DNA from: Allopseudospirillum japonicum | GTDB lineage: Bacteria > Pseudomonadota > Gammaproteobacteria > Pseudomonadales > Halomonadaceae | Assembly: GCF_900108915.1 (NCBI RefSeq) | Contig: NZ_FNYH01000001.1 | Span: 310,001 to 374,000, forward strand | Direction of reading: 5' to 3' | Length of the DNA: 64,000 nucleotides | In this document: positions 56,855-64,000 of the stretch, in pieces | Position numbering within the stretch: the first letter of the stretch is position 1 | Layout: the number at the start of each line of letters is the position of its first letter | Translations under genes and position numbers: made by a program | The notes under the pieces: generated by a model | The model's input: the letters and a program-made list of their open reading frames with translations, nothing else | What the model was told of the DNA's origin: nothing | Databases searched by the model: none

Positions 56855-58012
56855 TTAAGGCTTATGTTCACGGGCAAGATATTCATGTGATTGCATTTCT
56901 AGCAGACGGCTCACCGTACGCTCAAACTCAAAATTAAGATTACCTTGCGTATATAAATCTGTAATCGGTGCTGCAGCTGACATAATGACTTTCACATTAC
57001 GATCATAAAACTCATCTATCATATTGATGAAGCGGCGCGCTTGATCATCTTTATCTCGCCCCATTTGTGGTACATTCGCAATCAGTACCGTGTGGAAAAG
57101 TTTAGACAATTCAATGTAATCATTTTGACTACGCGGACCATCACATAATTCATCAAACTCAAACCAAGCTACATCATCGTGACAGCGTTTTGCGTTAATT
57201 ATCCGATAATTAATTTCTAAAGCAATATCGGCATCCCCTGTAGCAAGCGCAATTGCATCAAAGCTTGTTTGCAAGCTCACATCTGCCGCTGCATCCAAGG
57301 GTGTATGAAAAATTTCTGCCTGTGTCAAAGCACGCAGGCGATAATCAATCCCACTGTCAACATTAACAATTTCGGTGTGCTGGTTGAGCAAATCAATCGC
57401 TGGCAAGAAACGTGCACGCTGTAAACCATCTTTATACAACTCATCAGGCACAATATTCGAGGTCGTAACGAGAACAACACCACGCTCAAATAAAGCCTCC
57501 AACAAGTTGGCTAAAATCATTGCATCGGTAATGTCTTTAACAAAAAATTCATCAAAGCAGATCACGCGTGCTTCTTTAGCTAAAGTATCTGCCACCAATT
57601 TCAGTGGGTTGCGCTCGCCATCATAACGGCGCAGTTCCGCATGTACTCGCTGCATAAAACGGTGGAAGTGGGTACGGCTTTTCTCTGGAAATGGCAAGCT
57701 TTCATAGAAAGTATCGACAAGATACGTCTTGCCGCGGCCAACGCCTCCCCAAAAATATAAACCTTTAATCGGTTCAACACTTTTAACAATTTTCTCGCGT
57801 GCTCCAGAAGATGTACCTAATAACTTGGAAAATAAACCTTTTTTCGGTTGACTCTCCAACTGGATCCGCTTGGTGACCACCTTCCCTCCAGGTGGCGTAG
57901 ACAAGAGTTCATCATACAAGCGCTGTAAATGTTTTACGGCGTTTTCTTGGGCTGCATCATAACTAAAATCATTGCGTTGCAAATCTTGCTGATATCGCTC
58001 TAAAGGGGTCAT
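56855..58012 (-). CDS. zapE: ZapE, AFG1-family division-associated ATPase
   Basis: ZapE is a P-loop ATPase that binds FtsZ under stress in E. coli. The 385-residue protein has Walker A GGVGRGKT (89-96), FHRFMQRVH, Walker B VICFDEFFVKDITDAMIL, and the sensor region TTSNIVPDELYKDGLQRARFLPAI in two parts. It lies upstream of rplM on the same strand, a conserved neighbourhood, but rplM has its own promoter. Confidence 0.94.
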   Translation of the reverse strand: MTPLERYQQDLQRNDFSYDAAQENAVKHLQRLYDELLSTPPGGKVVTKRIQLESQPKKGLFSKLLGTSSGAREKIVKSVEPIKGLYFWGGVGRGKTYLVDTFYESLPFPEKSRTHFHRFMQRVHAELRRYDGERNPLKLVADTLAKEARVICFDEFFVKDITDAMILANLLEALFERGVVLVTTSNIVPDELYKDGLQRARFLPAIDLLNQHTEIVNVDSGIDYRLRALTQAEIFHTPLDAAADVSLQTSFDAIALATGDADIALEINYRIINAKRCHDDVAWFEFDELCDGPRSQNDYIELSKLFHTVLIANVPQMGRDKDDQARRFINMIDEFYDRNVKVIMSAAAPITDLYTQGNLNFEFERTVSRLLEMQSHEYLAREHKP

Positions 58013-58091
58013 AGCTTAACATCCCAACTGGAGAGGTTTTGGAGATTAAGAAATCTTGCAAGCACTAGGTACTAGCGGCAAAAGGGGCACT

Positions 58092-58120
58092 AGTATAGGC
58101 GAACTTGCTGCAAGACCCAA
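58092..58120 (-). promoter_or_regulatory. Probable promoter of zapE
   Basis: On the minus strand TTGGGT (58120-58115), 17-base spacer, TATACT (58097-58092; five of six). It lies about 80 bases before the zapE start. Confidence 0.5.
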
Positions 58121-58246
58121 GGTTGGTAAACCATCACTGAGCGGTTTTCCTATCAGCCGACTTAGAAGCTATGCTTAGGGCTTGAGTTTTTCTACCTAAA
58201 GGTTAAGCTGCTGTTATCAACGAAAACAATAAAGGCGGGGACGACT

Positions 58247-58462
58247 ATGAGCTTTCTTCTATTTGTTGCAGGCTTCGCACTTGGGGTATTTGCACATGCT
58301 ATATGGCGCAAGCCTAGTTCACACATGAAAACATCGGCAAACCTCGCTGGCACACAGCTTGAGCCCCCACGCGACTATGCCCCCAAACCCGCACAGGCTA
58401 AAGGGACGTTAGCGGAGGATTATGGTTTGAAAGAAAAAGAAACCCAATCACCAACAGCTTAA
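58247..58462 (+). CDS. Small single-span membrane protein, function unknown
   Basis: A 71-residue product with one N-terminal hydrophobic segment (about 2-19, SFLLFVAGFALGVFAHAI) followed by a polar, proline- and lysine-containing tail (EPPRDYAPKPAQAKG). GGCGGGGA lies upstream of the ATG. I recognise no family. Its last codons overlap the convergent Nif3-like gene by four bases, with no terminator between. Codon use looks like its neighbours. It could be a genuine small gene or a lucky frame; the signal-anchor layout and ribosome-binding site favour a gene. Confidence 0.6.
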   Translation: MSFLLFVAGFALGVFAHAIWRKPSSHMKTSANLAGTQLEPPRDYAPKPAQAKGTLAEDYGLKEKETQSPTA

Positions 58463-59214
58463 ACTGGATTATCAATCTCAATAAAAGTGTGTTGCAGGCC
58501 AAACTGATGCGCAAGATGCTCTCCTAGCGCCTGCACACCATAACGTTCTGTTGCATGATGCCCTGCAGCAAAATAATCAATTCCTAACTCACGCGCTAGA
58601 TGCACACTTGGCTCAGAGATTTCACCGCTAATATAAGCATCAACATCTAAAGCTGCTGCATCGACCAAAGCCCCTTGCGCAGCGCCTGAACACCAAGCTA
58701 AACGACGAATCGATCGTGTATGGCCCTGAATATGCAAAGGTTTTCGCTTTAATCCTTGTGCTAGTTGCTGACTTAACTCAGCTGCCGTCATAGGTTGCGC
58801 AAGCTCACCTTGAAACCCAATGGGGTGGCTTTGTTGTGGATAGAGAGGACCAGTAATTTTCCAATCAAATAAACGTGCGAGTTGCGCATTATTGCCTAAT
58901 TCTGGATGTGCATCTAAAGGCAGATGATAGGCTAACAAGTGTACCCCTGCTTGCATTAGGCTACGAATCCGTTGCCCTTTCATACCGACGAGAGGTGCAG
59001 ATTCGTTTTTCCAAAAATAGCCATGATGTACCAAAATAGCATCTGCCTTGATTTGAATTGCCGCATCAAGCAAGGCTTGCGAGGCGGTTACACCTGTCAC
59101 CAAATGCTGTACCGAACGCGTCCCTTCAACTTGTAGACCATTAGGGCAATAGTCTTGAAACGCGTGGACTTGCAATAATTCATCTAAATACACAAGCAGT
59201 TCATTAATTCGCAT
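58459..59214 (-). CDS. Nif3-like dinuclear-metal protein (YbgI family)
   Basis: A 251-residue member of the Nif3/GTP cyclohydrolase I type 2 family, with metal-binding motifs DAILVHHGYFWKNE, LAYHLPLDAHPELGNN and AGHHATERYGVQALGEHL. E. coli YbgI forms a hexameric toroid; its reaction is unsettled. It follows the EamA gene by 14 bases and may be cotranscribed. Confidence 0.92.
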   Translation of the reverse strand: MRINELLVYLDELLQVHAFQDYCPNGLQVEGTRSVQHLVTGVTASQALLDAAIQIKADAILVHHGYFWKNESAPLVGMKGQRIRSLMQAGVHLLAYHLPLDAHPELGNNAQLARLFDWKITGPLYPQQSHPIGFQGELAQPMTAAELSQQLAQGLKRKPLHIQGHTRSIRRLAWCSGAAQGALVDAAALDVDAYISGEISEPSVHLARELGIDYFAAGHHATERYGVQALGEHLAHQFGLQHTFIEIDNPV

Positions 59215-59228
59215 AAAAATTTACTCAC

Positions 59229-60125
59229 TTATTTTATGGTGGCTTTATTAGTTAAATACACGCCCAAAATGGCTAATAACATGCCAAAAACACCAGCAAG
59301 TGCCAGTGCTTCATCAAATAAATACCAAGCTTCCAAAGCAGTCAAAGGTGGCACTAGATAAAAGTAACTTGCAGTCTTTGTGGCTTCTCCAGCCTGGATC
59401 ATCAGCATCAGTAACAAAATAGCGCCTACAGACAAAACAATGACCGACCAAGCGAGGGCTAAAATAAACTCTGGGTGCCATATCACTTGTGTGTCTTCAT
59501 AAAAGTATGCCAACGGCAAAAATACACTTAAAGTCGCTGCATACTGAATAAAAGAGGCCGTTAGCAAGGGTTGCGGCTGGCAAAAATACTTTTGATATAA
59601 GGTACCCAAACTAATTCCCAGTAAGGCCAGCAAAATCCAAGCAAACTGATCCCCTTGTAACTGTACCAGATTTAAATCCTGTATTTGCCCTCCAGACAGC
59701 ACTAAGGCGACCCCAACAAAGCCTAAGACTAATCCCAGCATTTGTAATGGATGCGGCCAACGCCAGTACGCCAAAGCAATACATATGGCCGTTACTAAAG
59801 GCTGCAATCCTACTAATAATGCAGTTAAACCTGCGGGGGTCCCCAGCTCTATCGCAGAAAATACACCACCCAAATAAGCGCCATGAATACATAGGCCCGC
59901 AATGCCTTGCTGTATCCATAATTTAGGATCTTTAGGCCAATGCGTGTTGAAATACCAAATTAGGCCAGCAAACACTGCAAGGTTGCCTAGCATACGCCAG
60001 CTAAGAAATGTAAATGCTTGACTGTAAGGCAGTGCATATTTAGCACCAATAAACCCTGTGCTCCATAGCAAGACAAATAACCAAGGTACCCAAGGTAAAT
60101 ATTTTTGGAGACGCTGAGATAACAT
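59229..60125 (-). CDS. EamA-family (DMT) transporter
   Basis: A 298-residue inner-membrane protein with about ten membrane segments in two EamA repeats. Typical parts are LWSTGFIGAKYALP, LGGVFSAIELGTPAGLTALLVGLQPLVTA in sections, and GEATKTASYFYLVPPLTALEAWYLFDEAL. The family exports metabolites such as amino acids, but the substrate cannot be inferred. It lies between the tRNA-Leu terminator and the Nif3-like gene. Confidence 0.88.
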   Translation of the reverse strand: MLSQRLQKYLPWVPWLFVLLWSTGFIGAKYALPYSQAFTFLSWRMLGNLAVFAGLIWYFNTHWPKDPKLWIQQGIAGLCIHGAYLGGVFSAIELGTPAGLTALLVGLQPLVTAICIALAYWRWPHPLQMLGLVLGFVGVALVLSGGQIQDLNLVQLQGDQFAWILLALLGISLGTLYQKYFCQPQPLLTASFIQYAATLSVFLPLAYFYEDTQVIWHPEFILALAWSVIVLSVGAILLLMLMIQAGEATKTASYFYLVPPLTALEAWYLFDEALALAGVFGMLLAILGVYLTNKATIK

Positions 60126-60202
60126 AAGATGTGCTCCATGCGCTTACGATAACAGCGCCTTATGCTTTAATAAGTGTATAAACCGATACACGAACAACAA
60201 CG

Positions 60203-60234
60203 AAAAAAGCCAGAATCTTAAAGATTCTGGCTTT
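60203..60234 (-). terminator. Terminator of tRNA-Leu
   Basis: AAAGCCAGAATC (60206-60217) pairs with GATTCTGGCTTT (60223-60234) around a five-base loop; on the minus strand it is followed by a T-run (60208-60203). Confidence 0.9.
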
Positions 60235-60258
60235 CTCAATTTGTTTAACCCTAGCTTT

Positions 60259-60343
60259 TGGTGCGGAAGGAGAGACTCGAACTCTCACGCCGTGAAGCAC
60301 TGGAACCTAAATCCAGCGTGTCTACCAATTCCACCACTCCCGC
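60259..60343 (-). tRNA. leuW: tRNA-Leu (anticodon UAG)
   Basis: An 85-base class II tRNA with CCA encoded at its 3' end. The acceptor arms GCGGGAG and CTTCCGC pair with one G-U. The anticodon arm CTGGA-TTTAGGT-TCCAG puts TAG at positions 34-36, reading CUA/CUN leucine codons. A long variable arm and GTTCGAGTC T loop are present. The gene symbol is by analogy with E. coli. Confidence 0.96.
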
Positions 60344-60370
60344 CTACCTGCTGCTGGGCTATGGGGGCGC

Positions 60371-60398
60371 ATTATAGAGAATAATCCTTACTAGTCAA
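60371..60398 (-). promoter_or_regulatory. Promoter of tRNA-Leu
   Basis: On the minus strand TTGACT (60398-60393), 16-base spacer, perfect TATAAT (60376-60371), followed by a G/C-rich discriminator (GCGCCCCC), typical of growth-rate and stringently controlled stable-RNA promoters. The -35 box overlaps the end of bioD. Confidence 0.85.
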
Positions 60399-61096
60399 GT
60401 TTTTTTAAATAAAAATTCAAAAAATTCTGCTGCTTGCTCAACCCCCCCAGAACAAGGAGGCAATTTTGCCCAGCAAGGTGCAGGCAATAAAGCTTCTAAA
60501 GTTGCTAGCGTCTCTGCCAAGTAAGGCATTTCTTGCTGACGACAATTAGCAACCCAAGCGACTAAGGGTAAACCATCACGCGCAATGGCTTGCGCGGTTA
60601 ATAAAGCATGATTAATACAACCTAGGCGTATATCAACGACTAACAGTACTGGAAAATTTAAAGCTTTGGCCAAATCTGCTAGGGTTTCTCTTGCATTCAA
60701 AGGCACGTACCAACCACCAGCACCTTCTACTAATGCAAACTCAGGTGTTGGCCGTTGCCACAAAGCCCCACGGCACCAAGCAAGTAAGGTTTGGCTATTT
60801 AAGCGGCGTCCTTCTTCAGCTGCTGCGATATGCGGTGCTGTTGCTGCCTTTAACATCACTGGGTTCACTTGCTCATAATCAAGTGTTATGGAAGCATATT
60901 TTTGCAAGTCGAGCGCATCTTGATTGTAATAGGCTGCTTCTTGTGCATGATAATCTGCACCCGCAGCTATAGGTTTCAAGCCTAAAGCCGGCACTTGCGC
61001 TTGTTGTGCAGCGATCAATAAGGCACTACTGACAAAAGTTTTACCCACTTCTGTATCTGTACCTGTCACAAAAAGACGTGTAGGGAAGGATGACAT
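60395..61096 (-). CDS. bioD: BioD, dethiobiotin synthetase
   Basis: BioD closes the ureido ring using CO2 and ATP to make dethiobiotin. The 233-residue protein has the P-loop FVTGTDTEVGKTF (about 9-21), LGLKPIAAG, and VEGAGGWYVPLN with LVVDIRLGCINHALLT. Last gene of the bioBFHCD operon, 12 bases after bioC. No terminator hairpin was seen before the tRNA promoter. Confidence 0.95.
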   Translation of the reverse strand: MSSFPTRLFVTGTDTEVGKTFVSSALLIAAQQAQVPALGLKPIAAGADYHAQEAAYYNQDALDLQKYASITLDYEQVNPVMLKAATAPHIAAAEEGRRLNSQTLLAWCRGALWQRPTPEFALVEGAGGWYVPLNARETLADLAKALNFPVLLVVDIRLGCINHALLTAQAIARDGLPLVAWVANCRQQEMPYLAETLATLEALLPAPCWAKLPPCSGGVEQAAEFFEFLFKKT

Positions 61097-61108
61097 ACAA
61101 GCCCCTAT

Positions 61109-61900
61109 CTAAGTTTTAACTGCGTGAATATAAAGCACTTGATAGCTTAAAGGTAAACCTTGTGCACCGCGATACTTTTCATATTCAGCCTGCAAGGCTT
61201 GCCAGTGGCCGCGCCCTTGCAACCCCTTATGCTTAGTTGGCTGCTGTGGTGTATGCGCACCGACTTTACGTAAAGAGGCAAGCACTTCTGTGAAAGTTTC
61301 AAAGTGCAAAATGACCTCCTCTTGCTGGCAAGCTTGAATGTGCCAACCTGCTTGCTGGGTTTGGGTTTGCACTTGCTTGCGAGTCAAAAACTGACGGACT
61401 TGTGGAACACGTTGGCATGCTTGCCATACTTGGCTAATTTGTGGACAAGTCCCTGTCACCAGCGTACTAAAATGTAAGCTTGCACCTTGACAACTTGCTT
61501 GCTGCAATCCCTGCAAACTGGCTTGTAAATCTTCGCACCATTGCAACATTAAATTGGAATAGATCAGAGTCAAAACCTCCTTGGCAAAGGGCAAATGTTC
61601 GGCATCCGCCGCCAGCCAACAGAGATTTTCTGCCGCTTCATGCCTGCGTGCGTACTCAAGCATTGCCGGCGCCACATCCATCCCAATACAAGGATATTGC
61701 GGATAAAGCATAGCCAAAGCCTTGGCTTGATGCCCTGGTCCACACCCCAAATCCAGTACCACACCTTGCGCTAAGTGTGATACAGAAGGCAAATTTCGAT
61801 GCAATTGTGCTCCTGTATAGGCTTGTAAACCTGCATATTGCTGATAATCAGCGGCGGCTTTAGCAAAATTGTGCTTCACTTGGGCTTTACAAATACTCAT
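61109..61900 (-). CDS. bioC: BioC, malonyl-ACP O-methyltransferase
   Basis: BioC methylates malonyl-ACP to start pimelate synthesis disguised as a fatty acid. The 263-residue SAM methyltransferase has KHNFAKAAADYQQYAGLQ at the N-terminus, SAM motif VLDLGCGPGHQAKAL, CIGMDVAPAMLEYAR and IYSNLMLQWCEDL. The ATG at 61900 overlaps the end of bioH by 14 bases; a frame to 61933 is rejected by family alignment. Confidence 0.93.
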   Translation of the reverse strand: MSICKAQVKHNFAKAAADYQQYAGLQAYTGAQLHRNLPSVSHLAQGVVLDLGCGPGHQAKALAMLYPQYPCIGMDVAPAMLEYARRHEAAENLCWLAADAEHLPFAKEVLTLIYSNLMLQWCEDLQASLQGLQQASCQGASLHFSTLVTGTCPQISQVWQACQRVPQVRQFLTRKQVQTQTQQAGWHIQACQQEEVILHFETFTEVLASLRKVGAHTPQQPTKHKGLQGRGHWQALQAEYEKYRGAQGLPLSYQVLYIHAVKT

Positions 61901-62540
61901 TTTGCTGAAAAAACTCCCACACATACGCGGCAATCTGAGGCACAGCCGTTAATGGTAATAAATGTCCACAGGCTGGTATTTGATATTGCTGTGCTCCAGC
62001 AATTTGAACTTGGGGATTTTTATCTGGGGTAGAAATTAAAGGATCTGTCTCCCCTAGAATCTGTAACTCAGCACGAGAGATGTTTAAATGAGCCAGCGCT
62101 TCCAAACCTTGTGCCAAGCTTGCAGCAGGAAACGCCAAGGCATCCCCTTGCTGATGCGCAAGCAAATGCTGATAAGCAACTTGGGTATCACCTTGGGCCT
62201 GCCATTGCAAAAAACTTTGCCAAGCGGATACAGGCGCCCGTTGAAACTGACGCTGAAAAGCACGTAACTGGGCTTGTGTAACCCCACCCAAGTCACAAAA
62301 ACGCGCCCCCATACCTAACACAATCAAGGGGCAGGTTACCTCTTGTGCCAGCCTTAAAGCCCCTAAAGACCAGCCCAAATATATATCTGCTTGCTGAGGA
62401 ATAGAGGTGTGAGCATCAACACACAAGATGTGTATGCTTTGCGGCCCTTGCTGCTTTAATGCCTGTGCTAAAGGCTGCATCACCTGTGCACGCATACCCC
62501 AGCCGGCCATCAATACAAGGGAGAGAGGCATGTTAGACAT
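61887..62540 (-). CDS. bioH: BioH-like pimeloyl-ACP methyl ester esterase
   Basis: This alpha/beta hydrolase is placed to remove the methyl group from pimeloyl-ACP methyl ester, releasing pimeloyl-ACP for BioF. The 217-residue protein has the nucleophile elbow GWSLG, the Asp in GETDPL and the His in GHLLPL, so the triad is complete. It is about 40 residues shorter than E. coli BioH (256), mainly in the cap, and the sequence match is weak; the assignment rests on position between bioF and bioC. It overlaps bioF by 8 bases. Confidence 0.82.
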   Translation of the reverse strand: MSNMPLSLVLMAGWGMRAQVMQPLAQALKQQGPQSIHILCVDAHTSIPQQADIYLGWSLGALRLAQEVTCPLIVLGMGARFCDLGGVTQAQLRAFQRQFQRAPVSAWQSFLQWQAQGDTQVAYQHLLAHQQGDALAFPAASLAQGLEALAHLNISRAELQILGETDPLISTPDKNPQVQIAGAQQYQIPACGHLLPLTAVPQIAAYVWEFFQQNEYL

Positions 62541-63759
62541 CTCCTATCGATAAAGGATAAAGTTGCTGACACCTTGCGAGGGCTTGCAATAACCAGTGAA
62601 TTTGCTCTTGAGTATGTGCTGCGCTTAGGGTGATACGCAGGCGCGCTTGTGCCACTGTCGGTGGACGAATCGCAGCAACCCAAACACCTGCTTGTGCAAG
62701 GATTTGGCTCCAGCGCAAGCAGGTGTTGACGTCTGCTATCGGTAAAATTTGGATGCTGGTTGTTGAGGCTGCCAAAGGCAAACCTAAAGCTTGCACCCCT
62801 TGACGAAAGTCTTGAATATTGCGCACTAATTGTGCCCTGAGTTCGGCCCCTTCCTCACTTTGCACCAAGTGCACACTTGCACAAGTCGCCCATGCCAATG
62901 CGGGGGAACTTGCCGTAGTATAGATGTAAGGGCGCGCAAACTGGCGCAAATATTCAATCACATGTGTGGAAGCAGCCACAAAAGCACCACTGGTACCTAA
63001 GGCTTTCCCCAAGGTCCCCATAATGATGGGTGTTTGCGCACTCGTTACATCTGCAGCGAGTCCTTGCCCTCGTGTTCCTAAGACTCCTAACGAATGTGCC
63101 TCATCCACAATCAGATGCGCATTTGCCACTTGGCAAAGCTGGCTATAAGCCTCTAAATCTGCTTGATCACCATCCATGCTAAAAACACCGTCCGTGACCA
63201 CCCAAGTGACGTTACTGGCTTTCGCCTGATGTGTTGCTTGTTGCAGACGCATCTGTAAATGTGCCACATCCAAATGACGATAGCGCAAGACTTTAGCACC
63301 AGAAATCCGCGCACCATCCAACAAAGAAGCATGATTTAGTTTATCTTCAAGCACTAAATCATCAGAGGTTAATAGGGTTTGCAATAAAGCTAGATTTGCA
63401 GAAAAACCACTACTAAAACTCAAGACTGCCGGACGCTGTAACCAAGCTGCAATCGCCTCTTCTAAAGCTTGATGTGCATACGAATGCCCGCATACTAAAT
63501 GCGATGCCCCACTACCAACGCCCCAACGTTCAGCTCCTGCTTGCAAAGCCGCGAGAATTTTTGGATGTGCCGCCAGCCCTAAATAATCATTACTACAAAA
63601 ATTATACTGCTGTGTTTTTTTGCTTTGGTAAACACGCTCAACCCTGGCACCTTGTGGGCTCATAAGACATGATGGCGTCCGCAATAAGGAAGCAGCGACT
63701 CTTTGCTGTAATTTTCTTTCAAGCCGGGTTTCTAGCTTGTTTGCTTGCTTATTGATCAC
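62533..63759 (-). CDS. bioF: BioF, 8-amino-7-oxononanoate synthase
   Basis: BioF condenses pimeloyl-ACP with alanine using PLP. The 408-residue protein has [45 protein letters not shown], and the PLP lysine in [12 protein letters not shown]. The start is taken as a GTG whose last two bases overlap the bioB stop (GTGA), a usual translational-coupling arrangement; the open frame continues to a TTG at 63774. Confidence 0.93.
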   Translation of the reverse strand: MINKQANKLETRLERKLQQRVAASLLRTPSCLMSPQGARVERVYQSKKTQQYNFCSNDYLGLAAHPKILAALQAGAERWGVGSGASHLVCGHSYAHQALEEAIAAWLQRPAVLSFSSGFSANLALLQTLLTSDDLVLEDKLNHASLLDGARISGAKVLRYRHLDVAHLQMRLQQATHQAKASNVTWVVTDGVFSMDGDQADLEAYSQLCQVANAHLIVDEAHSLGVLGTRGQGLAADVTSAQTPIIMGTLGKALGTSGAFVAASTHVIEYLRQFARPYIYTTASSPALAWATCASVHLVQSEEGAELRAQLVRNIQDFRQGVQALGLPLAASTTSIQILPIADVNTCLRWSQILAQAGVWVAAIRPPTVAQARLRITLSAAHTQEQIHWLLQALARCQQLYPLSIGDV

Positions 63760-64000
63760 ACTAGCAGACCACAAGGTTTGGGTGCACGGGCTTCATTTTG
63801 AGTTGCATCATAAAAATAGGCTGAGGTTTGCGCTTCTTGTAGTGCTTGATTTAAAGCGGCTGCGCGCACTTGCTCAGAAACCGGTGTGGAGGCTTGTTCT
63901 ATTTCTAAACCTAAACGTGCAAATAATTGCTGATCTTTTTGTGCTTCTGGGTTGCTGGTTGTTAATAACTTATCACCATAGAAAATAGAGTTTGCGCCGG
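63756..64000 (-). CDS. bioB: BioB, biotin synthase (partial, N-terminus off window)
   Basis: Only the last 81 codons or so are present. BioB is the radical-SAM enzyme that inserts sulfur into dethiobiotin. The segment opens with [15 protein letters not shown], the conserved C-terminal beta-strand region of BioB. The tail after it (about 65 residues, ending CGLLV) is longer than in some relatives and ends at a TGA overlapping the bioF GTG. Confidence 0.93.
   Translation of the reverse strand, partial: GANSIFYGDKLLTTSNPEAQKDQQLFARLGLEIEQASTPVSEQVRAAALNQALQEAQTSAYFYDATQNEARAPKPCGLLV

Overview
The window looks like a contiguous piece of the core chromosome of a gammaproteobacterium. GC content is moderate (mid-40s percent by eye, not calculated). 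It carries LPS-export, Mla, Rcs-free cell-division, cytochrome bc1 and aerobic ubiquinone genes. Local gene order closely resembles Pseudomonas and Oceanospirillales: rnpB next to the division cluster, lpxC-dciA-M23-secA-argJ-Nudix, rsmI/lpoA-yraN-gmhA-dolP/sspB-sspA-petCBA-rpsI-rplM-zapE, and speD beside coq7. I infer an Oceanospirillales-like organism; the genus cannot be named from sequence alone. No prophage, insertion sequence, CRISPR array, toxin or defence island was seen.

Layout. 1-2032 (minus): end of the mlaFED phospholipid-transport operon. 2355-8573 (plus): yrbG-kdsD-kdsC-lptC-lptA-lptB-rpoN (KDO synthesis, LPS transport, sigma-54). 8627-8987: RNase P RNA with its own promoter. 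9093-26374 (plus): complete division and cell-wall cluster rsmH-ftsL-ftsI-murE-murF-mraY-murD-ftsW-murG-murC-ddlB-ftsQ-ftsA-ftsZ, lacking mraZ. 26598-34326: lpxC, dciA (minus), an M23 peptidase, secA, argJ and a Nudix/ThiE-like fusion. 34331-38860 (minus): phoH-ybeY-corC-lnt-yacG-ydhR. 39204-41982: speD, coq7 (minus), an OmpA-family porin. 42083-44265 (minus): short-form pta with ackA. 44521-46946 (minus): hpf-ptsN-rapZ-ptsO-hinT, the genes that usually follow rpoN. 47060-51489: rsmI (minus), lpoA-yraN-gmhA-dolP. 51551-58012 (minus): zapE, rplM-rpsI, petABC, sspA-sspB. 58247-60125: a small membrane protein, a Nif3-like protein and an EamA transporter. 60259-60343: tRNA-Leu(UAG). 60395-64000 (minus): bioB-bioF-bioH-bioC-bioD, with bioB cut by the window edge.

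How the genes fit together. Most of the window builds or maintains the envelope: peptidoglycan precursors (mur, ddl, mraY), septation (fts), lipid A commitment (lpxC), KDO and heptose supply (kdsC, kdsD, gmhA), LPS export (lptA, lptB, lptC), lipid asymmetry (mla), lipoprotein acylation (lnt), the Sec motor (secA) and a PBP activator (lpoA). RsmH and RsmI both methylate 16S rRNA C1402, and RapZ connects the PTS-Ntr genes to amino-sugar supply for the wall.

No wholly unfamiliar gene system was found. The most unusual signals are non-coding: structured leaders before speD, ftsA, lpxC, secA and rsmH, and a perfect inverted repeat around the -10 box of the rplM-rpsI promoter. Also of note are a heptose-isomerase-type active site in a DiaA-like protein, an unusually long FtsZ linker, and a split rpoN cluster. 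Many starts were moved from the longest reading frame to codons supported by ribosome-binding sites or family alignment recalled from memory.
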